64,000 nucleotides of DNA from Didymella arachidicola. Its lineage: Eukaryota; Ascomycota; Dothideomycetes; Pleosporales; Didymellaceae. Within the stretch, counting starts at the first letter, position 1. Every line of letters starts with the position of its first letter. The DNA is taken from positions 868,001 to 932,000 of the forward strand of contig CM050002.1 of assembly GCA_016630955.3 (NCBI GenBank), read 5' to 3'. Shown one piece after another: positions 33,718-44,200 of this stretch. The notes beneath the pieces were generated by a model. It did not search any database. It had not been told where the DNA came from and worked only from the letters and a program-made list of their open reading frames with translations. The position numbers and the translations under genes are program-made.

Positions 33718-36213
33718 ATGTCGTACAACGACGCTGGAGTCACACGAGTGACCGTTATACTGGATAAACCAGTCGATTGGGAGTCATGGTTCCAGCTACG
33801 ACGAGAGAAAGCCGTCGTAGATGCTATTTGGAAGTACCATGACATCTCGAAACCACAGAGCGAGCTACCGAAGCTCGAAGAACCTATCAAACCACTGCCC
33901 AGCGATGTCAGAGCTGGAGCGACAGCGATTGCCCAGCTGGACGCAGGCCAGCAGGCAGTGTACAGTGATCTCCTCCACGACTGGAGATATGAAAGAGCAG
34001 AGTACGCGAAGAAAAAGCAGAAGGAAGGCGAACTTCTTTTGGATATCAGCCGTACGATTGCTGCTCGTCACCTTTACCTCATCAACGGAAAAGATGAGGT
34101 GTACGATCGACTGATCGCTCTCAAGAAGCAGTTCGCGCCGACAACTGCTACACGAACCAGAGAGCTAATCGTCAAGTATCGATCTCTGCAGGAAGGCCCT
34201 CAGAGTCGCGATCTCGAGCAGTGGCTCGACGACTGGATTCACATTACGAATCAGTGCAGGGAAGTAGACCTTCCTGAAACAACGGGCTGTCGAGCTCAGG
34301 AGGATTTCCTGTCAGCTATCAGGACGATCGCGCCAGAATGGGCAGGATCATCGCATCATGATTTAATCATGAAAGAGACAGCAGGCAAGACGAATGAAGT
34401 TCAACCGGTGGCAGACTACATCGCTCAGTTCAGAATCTATCACCGAAGAATCGGACCTACTGCGGCATCACTTGGTACGTTTGCGTCATTAGGTGTATCA
34501 GCCAAGTCAGAACAGCATCAGAAGGAGCAGAGATCATCGAGATCAGCTCCATACAAGCCAGAATGTATCTGCGGGAGCAAGCACTGGTATAGAGAGTGCT
34601 GGTACCTGTTTCCAGATCATCCGAAGAGACCCGAGGACTTTCAATTGGCTAAAGCTGTGCAAGACCGAGTAGCAGCAGCCTTGAAGGATCCAGAGCAAGT
34701 TAAGAGAATCAATAAGCTCCTAGCTCGGCACGGCAAGAGAGTAAAAGGCACAGATGAGACGCTCACACTTGATGGTGGGAAGAGCAGCGCAAGCCTTGTC
34801 ACCTACAACAGCTTCTCTGTCGCACAGGTACAGCAGAAGGCTTTGCCAGCGATACGTAATCGATGGATACTCGACCCAGGCTCGAATATTCACGTATGCA
34901 ACTCGACGAGATTTGGCTGGCAAGAGACACGGAAGGCAAGACCTCATGAGATGGTCTTAGCAGGAGACTCAACCTTGGCGATACAGGCCTGGGGAGAGGT
35001 GACGTTCAGCGTTAACCGGCCGAACGGTATAGGCAAGATTCAATTGTCTAACGTCGCACTTGTAGAAGGCTTCCTTACAAACGTTGTAAGCCTCTCACGA
35101 TGCCGAGAGATAGACGTGCAGTCCGACTCAGGGAGAGATGCAATGTATCAGAAGCATCCATCAAACGTCATCTGTTCGCTTAAATACGCAAATGGGCATT
35201 GGATTGTCGACGCTGAAGAAAATGATCGCCTAGCTCTGAGCAGCTTCGCGGCGACAGTACGGCGAGCGTACAAGCCATCGCGAGAAGATCGACGTCCAAT
35301 TCACACATCCCATGTCGAAGCTCATGAGATGTTTGCACACGCTGGCAAGGACGTGATTGACCATCTGAGTAGGAATGTACAGGGTATAACTCTTGACAAA
35401 GACGCCAGAGCTCCAAGGATGCACGAGTGTGAGACCTGTATACAATCAAAATCGGCAGCTCAGGTCAGCAGACGCGCGTCAGATGATCATGCGACAAGGC
35501 CTTTCTATCGAATAGTCGTTGATCTTGTACAGCTCATACCGACTGGAGAAACATGCTACAATGGAGATCGCTACCTGCTGCATGCAGTATGCGAGTACTC
35601 AAAGTGGCACGAAGCAGTGACTCTTGCGAACAAGTCACTACCAGTAGTGATAGCAGCTCTCAAGGCGCTGCTACACAAGATTGAGCGACAATACGGGTAC
35701 ACAGTCATTGTGCTCAAAGTCGATGGGGATCGTGGCTATGGCCTCGAACTCTACAGAATCGCGAGGCAAGCAGGCCTCAAGATTGAGCTGCGTGCTCCTG
35801 ACACGCCTGAGCAGCTTGGAGCTGCAGAACAAGCCGGAAACATCATCATTACGAAAGCAAGATCGCTCCGCATTAAGGCAGGTCTACCGAAGTCTCTATC
35901 AAATGAGCTAGCGATCACGGCGACAAAGATCACGAATGTAACGCCTACGAGATCTATTGATTGGAAGACGCCGTACGAACTCGTTCACGGCAAGCAGCCT
36001 TCAGTCGCGCACTTCTCCCAGATTGGGTGCAAAGCGTACACGCTTAACAAAAAGCTGAAGAAGGCAGATAAGCTAGAGTCTCGTACATTCGTTGGATACC
36101 TTGTAGGGTATGACTCATCAAACATCTTTCGCATCTGGCTGCCGAAAAAAGAACCAGGTGATACGTGTGAGAGATGTGATATTCCAGAGAAGCAGCCTCT
36201 ACAACGACCATGA
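33718..36213 (+). CDS. Copia gag-protease-integrase reading frame (831 aa)
   Basis: First reading frame of the element. Residues about 10-260 are a Copia-type gag. A Cys/His cluster (CICGSKHWYREC) follows at about 281. The aspartic protease motif WILDPGSNIHVCN is near residue 382, with DPGS in place of the common DSGA. The pre-integrase HHCC zinc finger (HEMFAHAG ... CETCIQSK) starts near 535. The integrase core has Asp in VVDLVQL (about 601), Asp in KVDGDRGYG (about 667) and Glu in GAAEQAG (about 703). The frame leaves register at an A6 run (36145-36150), and the last about 20 residues are out-of-frame read-through to a stop. Confidence 0.9.
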   Translation: MSYNDAGVTRVTVILDKPVDWESWFQLRREKAVVDAIWKYHDISKPQSELPKLEEPIKPLPSDVRAGATAIAQLDAGQQAVYSDLLHDWRYERAEYAKKKQKEGELLLDISRTIAARHLYLINGKDEVYDRLIALKKQFAPTTATRTRELIVKYRSLQEGPQSRDLEQWLDDWIHITNQCREVDLPETTGCRAQEDFLSAIRTIAPEWAGSSHHDLIMKETAGKTNEVQPVADYIAQFRIYHRRIGPTAASLGTFASLGVSAKSEQHQKEQRSSRSAPYKPECICGSKHWYRECWYLFPDHPKRPEDFQLAKAVQDRVAAALKDPEQVKRINKLLARHGKRVKGTDETLTLDGGKSSASLVTYNSFSVAQVQQKALPAIRNRWILDPGSNIHVCNSTRFGWQETRKARPHEMVLAGDSTLAIQAWGEVTFSVNRPNGIGKIQLSNVALVEGFLTNVVSLSRCREIDVQSDSGRDAMYQKHPSNVICSLKYANGHWIVDAEENDRLALSSFAATVRRAYKPSREDRRPIHTSHVEAHEMFAHAGKDVIDHLSRNVQGITLDKDARAPRMHECETCIQSKSAAQVSRRASDDHATRPFYRIVVDLVQLIPTGETCYNGDRYLLHAVCEYSKWHEAVTLANKSLPVVIAALKALLHKIERQYGYTVIVLKVDGDRGYGLELYRIARQAGLKIELRAPDTPEQLGAAEQAGNIIITKARSLRIKAGLPKSLSNELAITATKITNVTPTRSIDWKTPYELVHGKQPSVAHFSQIGCKAYTLNKKLKKADKLESRTFVGYLVGYDSSNIFRIWLPKKEPGDTCERCDIPEKQPLQRP

Positions 36214-38533
36214 GAAGGCTGAGAAAGAAGATATTATGCAAGAAGAGATTGAGATCCTCAATATACTGCATACAGCGGAGGCAGAGGCAGATCAGGAAGT
36301 AGTAACTGAGCTACAACAACGTCAGCAGCTTTCTAAGGATCAGAGCTTTCTGCCCACACCAGAACCGTCAGATCGCGGTACTGTACCACCTCAGGAGTGG
36401 ACAGGCGATGACAGAGATCTAGACCGAGCTTCCGAGCCGGCAGAACAGATCAGTGTGGAAGATCAGCAAGGCGCTGAAGATCAAGACACTGGGGAACAGA
36501 TTCAAGATCAACTGCTTGATGAGCCGCAGACGCATCACGAAGATGATAGATCTACAGCCAAAAGCAGCGGAGACGGACCACTACGGCCAGCTGTGACGAG
36601 CAAGCGAGACCGTCCACGAAAGCAGCCATCAACATGGGCAAAAGGATGGAGCAATACCGACGACTACGTACCAGATCGTCGACAGAACAACGCTCCAAAG
36701 ATGGCAGACCCATCAATCGTGAGCAGCAACATCATTACGGGTAAAAGAACCAGGAAGCCACCAGATCATGCTCTAGCGAAGCCACCAGATCATGCTCTAG
36801 CTACGTACTATAGAGCATTTGCAGTAGCAATGAACCCGACAGCCCCATCAAAGCTCACAGGAGAAAGGCCAAAGCTACGATTACATCGCGACCAATTGCC
36901 GGATCCACCAAAGCGATGGAAGGATCTGAACAATCATCCATTTGGCGCTGAGTTTGCACAGGCAGCACGAGCTGAGCTTGATAGCTGCTGGGCAAAAGAC
37001 TGCTTCAATCAGACAGAGGCAACTGCAGCGACAGCAGATGCTGAGGTTCTACCCTTGATGTGGGTATTCACGTACAAATTTGACGAAGATGGATACCTAT
37101 ACAAGTTCAAAGCGCGTATATGCGTACGAGGAGACATGCAAGAGGCTTGGGGAGACACCTACGCGGCAACGCTAGCAATTAAAGTCTTTCGAGCCCTCAT
37201 CGCGTTAGCAGCAGCATTCGACCTACAGATGTTTCAGTTTGACGCCATGAATGCTTTTCTCAACGCGAGATTGCCACGCAAAATGTACTGCCGTACGCCA
37301 GAAGGATTTACAGACGAGCTTGGAGAGCTACTTGAACTACAGCGTGCTCTCTATGGCCTCAAAGAAGCTCCATTGCTCTGGTACCAGGAGCTATCATCGA
37401 CCTTGAAGAAGCTTAGCCTAGAGCCAGTGCCAGGAGTGCCATGCTTATACACGAATGATCACTTAATCGTATTTTTCTACGTGGACGATATTGTCGTTCT
37501 TGTTCACCCGCTCAACAGGGGCTATTACCAGACGTTCAAGCAGCAGCTGCTTACAACGTACGAGATCCGTGAATTAGGCGAGCTGAAGTGGTTCCTTGGT
37601 ATCCGCGTAATCCGCGAGGAGCTCAGTCGCTCTATCTACCTGACTCAAGACTCATTCATCAATAAGATTGCAGCAAAGTTTGACCTGAAGTCAAGCGTAA
37701 GATGTCCAGATGTTCCCCTAAGGGACAATGCCCTTTTGCCATCAACAGAGGAACCAAGTGCTGCGCGAACTCAAAGGTACCAGCGGCTAGTCGGCTCACT
37801 GGCTTACATTTCGACTTCGACACGACCAGACGTCGCGAGAGCACACTCAGTACTTGCACGTCATCTGCAGAATCCCGGGCAGAAGCATATGTACGCAGCT
37901 TGCCATGTATGGAGGTACCTGATAGGCACGAAACACTTGGCTATTCGAGCGTCCGCAGATAAGCAGCAAGGCATAACGAGCATCACAATGCTATCCCAGC
38001 AAGAGCACGAGCATGAGCCTCTCTTCTATGGTGCATCAGATGCTGCTTTTGCCGACGAGCCAGAGACGCGACGCAGCTCTCAAGGCTATATCTTCAAGCT
38101 GTATGGACTGCCTGTTGATTGGAAGGCGACAGTCCAACGATCAGTCACGAAATCGACTACAGAGGCCGAGCTACTCTCTCTATCAACAGCCGGATCAGAG
38201 ATGGAGTGGTGGCAGCGCTTCTTTAAAGCGATCCAGTTTGACCCAGAGTTAACACCAGCACTGTGGTGTGATAACCAGCAAACTGTCTTAATCGCAACAA
38301 AGACAGCTGACAAGCTTCAGACGAAGCTGAAGCATGTAGACGTACACCATCAATGGGTACGCCAGGAGGTAGCAGAGGGCAGACTGCAGGTAGATTGGAA
38401 GGCTACTGCAGAGATGCCAGCTGATGGCCTTACGAAGATCCTTAGTCGTCAGAGACACGCCAACTTTGTACGCCAGCTAGGACTAAGCGATCTATCATCC
38501 AAACTGCGAGACAGATCAGATTCAGGTCTGTAA
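36110..38533 (+). CDS. Copia reverse transcriptase-RNase H reading frame (807 aa)
   Basis: Second frame, +1 relative to the first and overlapping it by 104 nt. True homologous sequence starts at about 36145, where the integrase C-terminal region resumes, followed by an acidic linker. The reverse transcriptase begins near WVFTYKFDEDGYLYKFKAR, with FDAMNAFLNA, LYGLKEAPLLWY and the catalytic FYVDDIVVL (about residue 456). RNase H follows with YGASDAAFAD, STTEAELLSLS and LWCDNQQTV. No stop interrupts it. Most Copia elements have a single polyprotein, so the split is either one inserted base or a programmed shift. Confidence 0.9.
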   Translation: MTHQTSFASGCRKKNQVIRVRDVIFQRSSLYNDHEKAEKEDIMQEEIEILNILHTAEAEADQEVVTELQQRQQLSKDQSFLPTPEPSDRGTVPPQEWTGDDRDLDRASEPAEQISVEDQQGAEDQDTGEQIQDQLLDEPQTHHEDDRSTAKSSGDGPLRPAVTSKRDRPRKQPSTWAKGWSNTDDYVPDRRQNNAPKMADPSIVSSNIITGKRTRKPPDHALAKPPDHALATYYRAFAVAMNPTAPSKLTGERPKLRLHRDQLPDPPKRWKDLNNHPFGAEFAQAARAELDSCWAKDCFNQTEATAATADAEVLPLMWVFTYKFDEDGYLYKFKARICVRGDMQEAWGDTYAATLAIKVFRALIALAAAFDLQMFQFDAMNAFLNARLPRKMYCRTPEGFTDELGELLELQRALYGLKEAPLLWYQELSSTLKKLSLEPVPGVPCLYTNDHLIVFFYVDDIVVLVHPLNRGYYQTFKQQLLTTYEIRELGELKWFLGIRVIREELSRSIYLTQDSFINKIAAKFDLKSSVRCPDVPLRDNALLPSTEEPSAARTQRYQRLVGSLAYISTSTRPDVARAHSVLARHLQNPGQKHMYAACHVWRYLIGTKHLAIRASADKQQGITSITMLSQQEHEHEPLFYGASDAAFADEPETRRSSQGYIFKLYGLPVDWKATVQRSVTKSTTEAELLSLSTAGSEMEWWQRFFKAIQFDPELTPALWCDNQQTVLIATKTADKLQTKLKHVDVHHQWVRQEVAEGRLQVDWKATAEMPADGLTKILSRQRHANFVRQLGLSDLSSKLRDRSDSGL
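36768..36815 (+). repeat. 24-bp tandem duplication in the Copia linker
   Basis: Two adjacent, near-identical 24-base units encode KPPDHALA twice just before the reverse transcriptase. The duplication is in frame. Boundaries are approximate. Confidence 0.8.
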
Positions 38534-38629
38534 ACAGAGGGTCCTACAGAGTAAGACGTCTAGCTTTGGAGACGCAAGACGCTCATTTACAGCTTTCGTT
38601 TCTTGCTATTCACTCAAGCTGGGGGGGTG

Positions 38630-38751
38630 TGTTAGCCAGCATCACGTGCTCTGTTACATAATCATCTGTAGGGTGTATATTCCCTCTTCCCCTCATTAGA
38701 TAGGAAACAACCTAGTCCCTCTTTTCTACGCCTGGCCTCTGCCCGCACACA
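38630..38751 (+). repeat. 3' LTR of the Copia element
   Basis: 122 bp, preceded by a G-rich polypurine tract (AGCTGGGGGGGTG, about 38617-38629) that would prime plus-strand synthesis. It is followed by the AAGAA target duplication. Confidence 0.95.
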
Positions 38752-38790
38752 AAGAACAAAGCCCTTAAATGATTTCCAGACTTTAGACAT
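38752..38790 (-). pseudogene. 5' part of the small host gene split by the Copia insertion
   Basis: ATG at 38790 and 13 codons (MSKVWKSFKGFVL) down to the edge of the right LTR. The last five bases are the target-site duplication. The next codon of this frame is at 33366-33364 on the other side of the element, in register, which argues that a real gene was hit. Sequence to the right (38791 to about 39400) would be its promoter. Confidence 0.65.
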
Positions 38791-39404
38791 TGGGAAAGAG
38801 GCAATATATTTCGTCGAGCAGGTTAGAGCAGAGGAAAACAAGGAGCGATGATTTGAACGACAAGATCTGAACGAAGCTTTGAAAGATAGGTGTTTGGATG
38901 TTGAGTAAATGTTGTGCACTTGGAAAAGTTACAGTAGTTGCATCAGGGAGAGCGAATATTTATGCACATCGGACGACAGGTATTCTGCAACGCGGCACAG
39001 TATTCCTTTCCTGTAGATCTAAACGAGTTCTTTTCTAGTGTGTGAATACGATTACCGCTGAAGTTCATCAGTTTTGACTACACCCCAACATCCTAGGTAC
39101 CAGGGAGGCGCAGTAGCTTGCCTTTGAGCGTTCATAGCCAATCAGCTGCGACCGCAACAGTCTATCACAGGGAGGTTCGGGCCGCGCTCCACTTTTCTCT
39201 TCATTCAGGGCGAGACGCCCAGCAGTATCCTAGTGGGTCAATTGTTGCCCAACGTAACGAACATACTGCATGTTGAAAACATTAATAGAAAGTCGAGCAG
39301 ACTTCAAAGCCTTACATCTCAACGCCAAAAAATCTAATAAAAACGTACTCAACCAGAGAAGCTATGTAGTATAAAGAGGTTCAAATTAATATATAATTTA
39401 ACTA
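38791..39404. other. intergenic, AT-rich toward the pogo element
   Basis: The left part is the presumed promoter of the small gene broken by Copia. The last 100 bp are AT-rich and run up to the left inverted repeat of the next transposon. No gene is supported. Confidence 0.5.
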
Positions 39405-39433
39405 GTAACGTGTTTCACCACCGAGCGCCGCAC
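39405..39433 (+). repeat. left terminal inverted repeat of pogo element 2
   Basis: 29-base repeat starting GTAACGTGTTTCACC, inverted at 41207-41235. It shares no obvious sequence with the terminal repeat of element 1. Confidence 0.9.
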
Positions 39434-39470
39434 TCTCGCTGCTAGAACGCTGGCGCAACAACAACGCGTA

Positions 39471-41111
39471 ATGTCTCAACCACAACAAGCATCTACACTC
39501 TATACTGAAGCTGATGTACAGCTTGCTATATCTGATATCTTAAGAAACCAAATTCAGAGTATCCGACGCGCTGAGAGAGTCTACAAAGTGCCTGAACGAA
39601 CAATCCGACGCCGACGCGACGGAACACGCTCTCGACGCGACTGCGAGCCGAACGCGAAGCGCCTTACAAAGCTAGAAGAGGAGGCAGTTGTACTACGTAT
39701 ACTTGAGGAGTCTGATCGCGGACTACCCTCCTCGAAGGCAGATGTACGAGATATGGCAGATAAACTGCTAAGAGAGCGTGGTGGTGACGCTGTTGGCAAG
39801 AACTGGGTTGACAGGTTCATCCAGCGTACACCTGAGCTGCGAACGCGATGGACTCGTCCGTACGATCGCCAGCGAGCTGCCTGCGAGGACCCGGCGGTTA
39901 TCCAGCCCTGGTTCACACTTGTTCAGTCAATAAAGGCGAAGTACGGTATTACAGACGAGGATATGTATAACTTTGATGAGTCTGGCTTCCTAATAGACAA
40001 GATTTCATCACAGCTTGTTGTCACAGGCTCAGAGAAGCCTGGGAAGCGGAAGAAACTCCAGCCTGGCGATCGCGAGTGGGCTACCCTAGTACAAGGCGTT
40101 GGGTCAACGGGGAAGGTCATTCCACCGTTCCTTATCCTTGAGGGCAAGGTTCTTATCTCTAACTGGTTTACTGAGGACCTGCCACGCGACTGGGTTATTC
40201 AAGTAGGCCCTACAGGCTGGACGAACAACGGTCTAGCGCTTGCCTGGTTCTACCACTTTGACACGCATGCGAAGCCTGTTGGGACATACCGGCTGCTTAT
40301 TATCGACGGCCACGAGAGCCATTGCTCAGTGGATTTCCAGGATCTCTGCAAGGAGAAGAAGATCATCACTCTCTGTATGCCGCCACACTCGTCGCATCTG
40401 TTGCAGCCACTCGACGTCGCCTGCTTCTCGCCGCTAAAGCGCCTGTATGGCGACGAGGTCTCAGCCTTGGCACGCAGTCGCGTTAACCATATTAACAAGG
40501 CAACCTTCCTACCAGCCTTTAAAGCAGCTTTTAGTAAGGCGTTTACTGCAGAGAACGTTCGCGCAGGCTTTAGAGGTGCTGGGCTAGTCCCACATAACCC
40601 AGAGGCTGTAATATCAAAGCTTGACGTGCGCCTGCGCACGCCAACGCCGCCAAAACCCAACGACGTCGCCTGGGAGCCGAAGACACCACGCAACGCTTAC
40701 GAAGTAGAGGAGCAGTCAACTCTGATTCGAAAGCGAATCCAAATCCATCGAGGGTCTCCAGCAAGTTCTTTAGATGAGCAGGTCAAACAGCTAGCAAAAG
40801 GCGCTCAGCAGATAGCTTATAATATGGTATTAGTGCAGGAGGAAATAGGCCGCCTTCGAGACGCGGTAGAAGCGTCTACAAAGCGCAAGACTCGTAAGAG
40901 ACGCTATATACGCGCAGAGGAGGCCCTTACAATTGGCGAAGTAGTTGACTTAGTAGCTGAAAAGGAGGGTGGGGGTCGTGGTGAGGGCGAGACGCCTGCG
41001 AAGAGGGTGCGCGTTGGGCGACGCTGCGGACGTTGCGGCGAGATTGGACACAATTCTCGCACGTGCAAGGTAGAAATAGATGATGCAGATAATAGCGAAG
41101 CTTCTGAATAA
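39471..41111 (+). CDS. pogo/Fot1-type DDE transposase (546 aa)
   Basis: Intact single-exon transposase, same superfamily and domain order as the one at 100-1752. It has an N-terminal helix-turn-helix (VPERTIRRRRDG near residue 43), a CENP-B/Tc5-like region, the DDE core with YNFDESGFL, LLIIDGHESH and LQPLDVACF, a basic coiled segment, and a C-terminal CCHC knuckle (CGRCGEIGHNSRTC). The start ATG at 39471 lies 37 bp inside the left inverted repeat. No stop or frameshift is present. The element may be autonomous. Confidence 0.92.
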   Translation: MSQPQQASTLYTEADVQLAISDILRNQIQSIRRAERVYKVPERTIRRRRDGTRSRRDCEPNAKRLTKLEEEAVVLRILEESDRGLPSSKADVRDMADKLLRERGGDAVGKNWVDRFIQRTPELRTRWTRPYDRQRAACEDPAVIQPWFTLVQSIKAKYGITDEDMYNFDESGFLIDKISSQLVVTGSEKPGKRKKLQPGDREWATLVQGVGSTGKVIPPFLILEGKVLISNWFTEDLPRDWVIQVGPTGWTNNGLALAWFYHFDTHAKPVGTYRLLIIDGHESHCSVDFQDLCKEKKIITLCMPPHSSHLLQPLDVACFSPLKRLYGDEVSALARSRVNHINKATFLPAFKAAFSKAFTAENVRAGFRGAGLVPHNPEAVISKLDVRLRTPTPPKPNDVAWEPKTPRNAYEVEEQSTLIRKRIQIHRGSPASSLDEQVKQLAKGAQQIAYNMVLVQEEIGRLRDAVEASTKRKTRKRRYIRAEEALTIGEVVDLVAEKEGGGRGEGETPAKRVRVGRRCGRCGEIGHNSRTCKVEIDDADNSEASE

Positions 41112-41206
41112 TACTGTCCAGGTCTGCAACTAATTGTTTATTAGTGTTGTGTTGCGATACAGCGCTGCGCAGGCGTTCTGCTGTCGAAAGTGCGGCGCTC
41201 GGTGGG

Positions 41207-41235
41207 GTGCGGCGCTCGGTGGTGAAACACGTTAC
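41207..41235 (-). repeat. right terminal inverted repeat of pogo element 2
   Basis: Perfect inverted match of 39405-39433 over 29 bases, preceded by a second copy of its inner half (tandem duplication within the end). Confidence 0.9.
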
Positions 41236-44200
41236 TCGGTAAGAAAAAGTGTTACTTTAGCATTATATTCTTTTTCGGCTCTTCATCGGTACCGGTAGTG
41301 TGCAGTAGGCCTAGGCCCCGACTCGTCGAGCATCGCTTTCTACATGTCTAGTTAGCGCCGCACGATAGCTCCAAGTGCACCTCGGGCTCTTATAGGCTAT
41401 ACCTATCGCTGGGCGTCTAACATGGTTCCTGTGCGATAAATCGTCTTAGTCTACAAGGTTTCAATATGATGCAAGGATATGTGATGAGCTGAAGCCCAAT
41501 CGGTAACTTCCTTGACGATGTCTTGGTTAAAACGTCCGAGCAGCGCTCAGACCAGATCCCCGGAGCTCAGCTATACGTTACTCCGAACCGATCCTGGGGT
41601 CTATCCTCACAGCCCAACCCTCTGTAGTTCTATCCTATATCGAATACAACTCTAGTTTACCCATGCAATAGCTCCTCGAGCGTAGCCCCTTATAGGATAC
41701 CCAATCACGTCTACATGTCGACTGCTACCGTATGGCATGCCCAGCGCCTATGTAGCCGCGGAGCGATTTACCGGTGTACTTAGAAAAAATGGTGACATTC
41801 CGGCTTAAGACAGACATGCCGCTCGTTCACCGCATGCTGCTAAGAGTAGATAGCAAAAGCGTCTCGCATAAATCGTTTGCGACGCATCTATGAAATAGAA
41901 ATCAGCATTAATAGATGATGGATAGCCTGATAAGGGTCATCAGAAAAGTGCACAGCTGGGCAAAACCGCGCAAACATCCAGAGAAACATCTAGCGCTCAA
42001 TGCTCTTAGGACAATTCGCTATTCTAGACGCCTTTTAATAGCACCGCTTATGTATCCTGTATATACACAAGTCTACCTCCCGTTTCCAGAAGACAGTTAA
42101 CTGTGGTTAATTTCAGGCTAGGTTGATTAGAACCTGATTACCGTTCTAGCATATGTCAGTGTGGTAAACGTCCACGTGCAGCATACCGTATCTGGCGGAT
42201 AGGACAAGTGAACTTGTTTTCAACGTCCTATGGTCGTATGTAGCGATCAAAGCCGTTCAAACTTAACATATTCTACCAATAATCGTCGTCAACATCCCGA
42301 GTCCAGTTGCTTTCACAGTCCACATTTCTGGACTGGAAAAGCATCAACTGCTCACACCAAAGACTCCTCGCACTCTCCACTGTATTGGCGAGACGACACA
42401 CTGAGGTACCAGCGCAGTGTTAAGAACACCGCTACAGTGATCTTACACTGCACTTTTAGGTAAAATAGTCTATTTACACCGCAAATAGGTAAGTTTACAC
42501 TAGAACTAATCATCTATAATAGTTTGTTATTAACTATTGTCTATTGTCTATCTCCTATCTTATTGTCTATCGTCTATCTCATCGTCCATCTCATCATCTA
42601 ACTCCTATCTCATCGTCTATCTCCTTTCTTATCTCCTATCTCCCTCTACCCATAATTTGTATAACATAGATAGCATAGATAGAATAGATAGAATAGATAG
42701 AATAATAAAGTCTTAATTACATCCTTTATTTAGTATAAAATACACTGCACTTTTATGTAAGATACACCCCTAACGCGGTGTAATCGGCGGGCTTTCTTCT
42801 GTGTATTTCACTCGCCAATTTTGCCGTGTTTTTTACCCGTCCTGGTACGTGAGTGACATATCGCCAGAGAAGCAAAGAGCCGCATGCGGCGGAGGTTACT
42901 TATATCACATGCAATACTAGCATGTGCAGGAAGATATGTAGAAATTCCTCGTTGAGCAACATTGTGTGGGCATCTCCGTTGCAATAGTTCCCTACTGCTG
43001 ACCTTGCAAAGACTTCAGTCGCGTTTGCTGGTTTCGAGTTGCTTCGCAAATGGTAAACAGATCTGACAAGGTTTGAGACTTCAGTATTGTTTTAAAGGTA
43101 GAAAAGCGAACCTGTGCGATAGAGGAAGGCTTCGACAGCTTTGGCCGTCATATCTTCTGGCGGCGATGCAGTGGCTCTGATCAAGTGAGAGTTGATACCG
43201 AGGGCCTTTAGGATACGGCGCACCTTTTCTATCCCATATTTGACGGGTGAGGCTGTCTCTTGTGATTCTAGATCCAATCGGAGATCCTCAGTGTCAATGC
43301 TCTCTTGGAGGTGTTGAGGTCTGAGGGCGATACACGACAAGACTGAGCCTGGCCACCAGCCTCTTAAGTGGTGTGGGAGCGTTCTGAGAATATGTGAGCT
43401 GCGGAGAGGTTGCACCTCAGCTCCCAGGCTTCAACCGCACCTCATCCCACCGTGCATCGCTGATTGGCTGACGGACGCCATCTGTCAGTCTGATACCGAA
43501 ACAACTTGGCTGGTCTAAGTAGGGGTTCTGCATTCGAAATGTCACTGAGTGTGCAGTTCAAGGTGGACGTGGGATGCTGCATTTGTTTGGCTGTTGGCTG
43601 GCTGTTGGAGTCGCGTCTCGCGCAGTTAGCTGAACTTTGGAATGGTGGACTATCCATGCTACACTCGGTTCCATCGAGCTGATGCGCCAAAGCAGGTATC
43701 CTAAGTATTCGACAAGAGAGAGAGCGCCGAGTAGGCTGACGATTAGAGCAAGTCGATCTAGGGAGGTCGCCGTTGCGACAGCTCGTGAAGTGTGCGCGCC
43801 GAAAAACGCGTGGGCCGTGCTTGCTCCGCTGAAGTTTAGGCCATAGTTACTAACCTCTAACTATACTAGGTATACGTGTATGTACTGAAGTTGGCCTTGT
43901 GGAAGTAGAGTTGTCAGTACTAAAGATATACTAAAGGCTCTGCCTTACAGCATGACTCAACTTCAAGTAACTGATCGAGGTTGGTAGCGTGCCGTCACTG
44001 CCATGGTGTGTGCAAACGAAGGGGAGGTAGTTTTAATCTTTGTTATTGTTTTAACCAGCAGCGAAGCCATTTATGTCTTGTGCAGAAGACATCTAACCAA
44101 GCCCGGCTCTTTTCTAACAATACCACAGAGGGTGGCATGCTGATGATGTCGCTCAAACGCAATGAATGTCTATACAGAGAGCCAAAACAAACACGACCAT

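Larger units (their letters stand above)
33372..38751 (+). mobile_element. complete Ty1/Copia LTR retrotransposon (5380 bp)
   Basis: Two LTRs of 122 bp (33372-33493 and 38630-38751) are identical by eye, start TG and end CA, and are flanked by the five-base duplication AAGAA (33367-33371 and 38752-38756). Inside are a primer-binding site, gag-protease-integrase and reverse transcriptase-RNase H in the Copia order (integrase before RT), and a G-rich polypurine tract before the right LTR. Identical LTRs mean recent insertion. There is no sign of RIP. The coding part is split by one frameshift (see 36145-36150). Confidence 0.96.
39405..41235 (+). mobile_element. pogo/Fot1-type DNA transposon 2 (about 1.83 kb)
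   Basis: Inverted repeats 39405-39433 and 41207-41235 are complementary over 29 bases (GTAACGTGTTTCACC outermost). Inside the right repeat a 16-17-base block (rich in CGGCGCTCGGTGG) is tandemly duplicated (about 41190-41220). TA precedes the left end; TC follows the right end, so the usual TA duplication is imperfect. The single transposase gene is intact. Confidence 0.9.

Noticed and set aside
38752..38919. Separate 85-codon minus-strand gene right of the Copia element
   Set aside because: It reads into the LTR; only the first 13 codons from the ATG at 38790 belong to a plausible host gene.
43092..43415. 107-codon minus-strand frame in the gene-poor region
   Set aside because: It looks somewhat protein-like, but no domain, splice structure or paralogue supports it.
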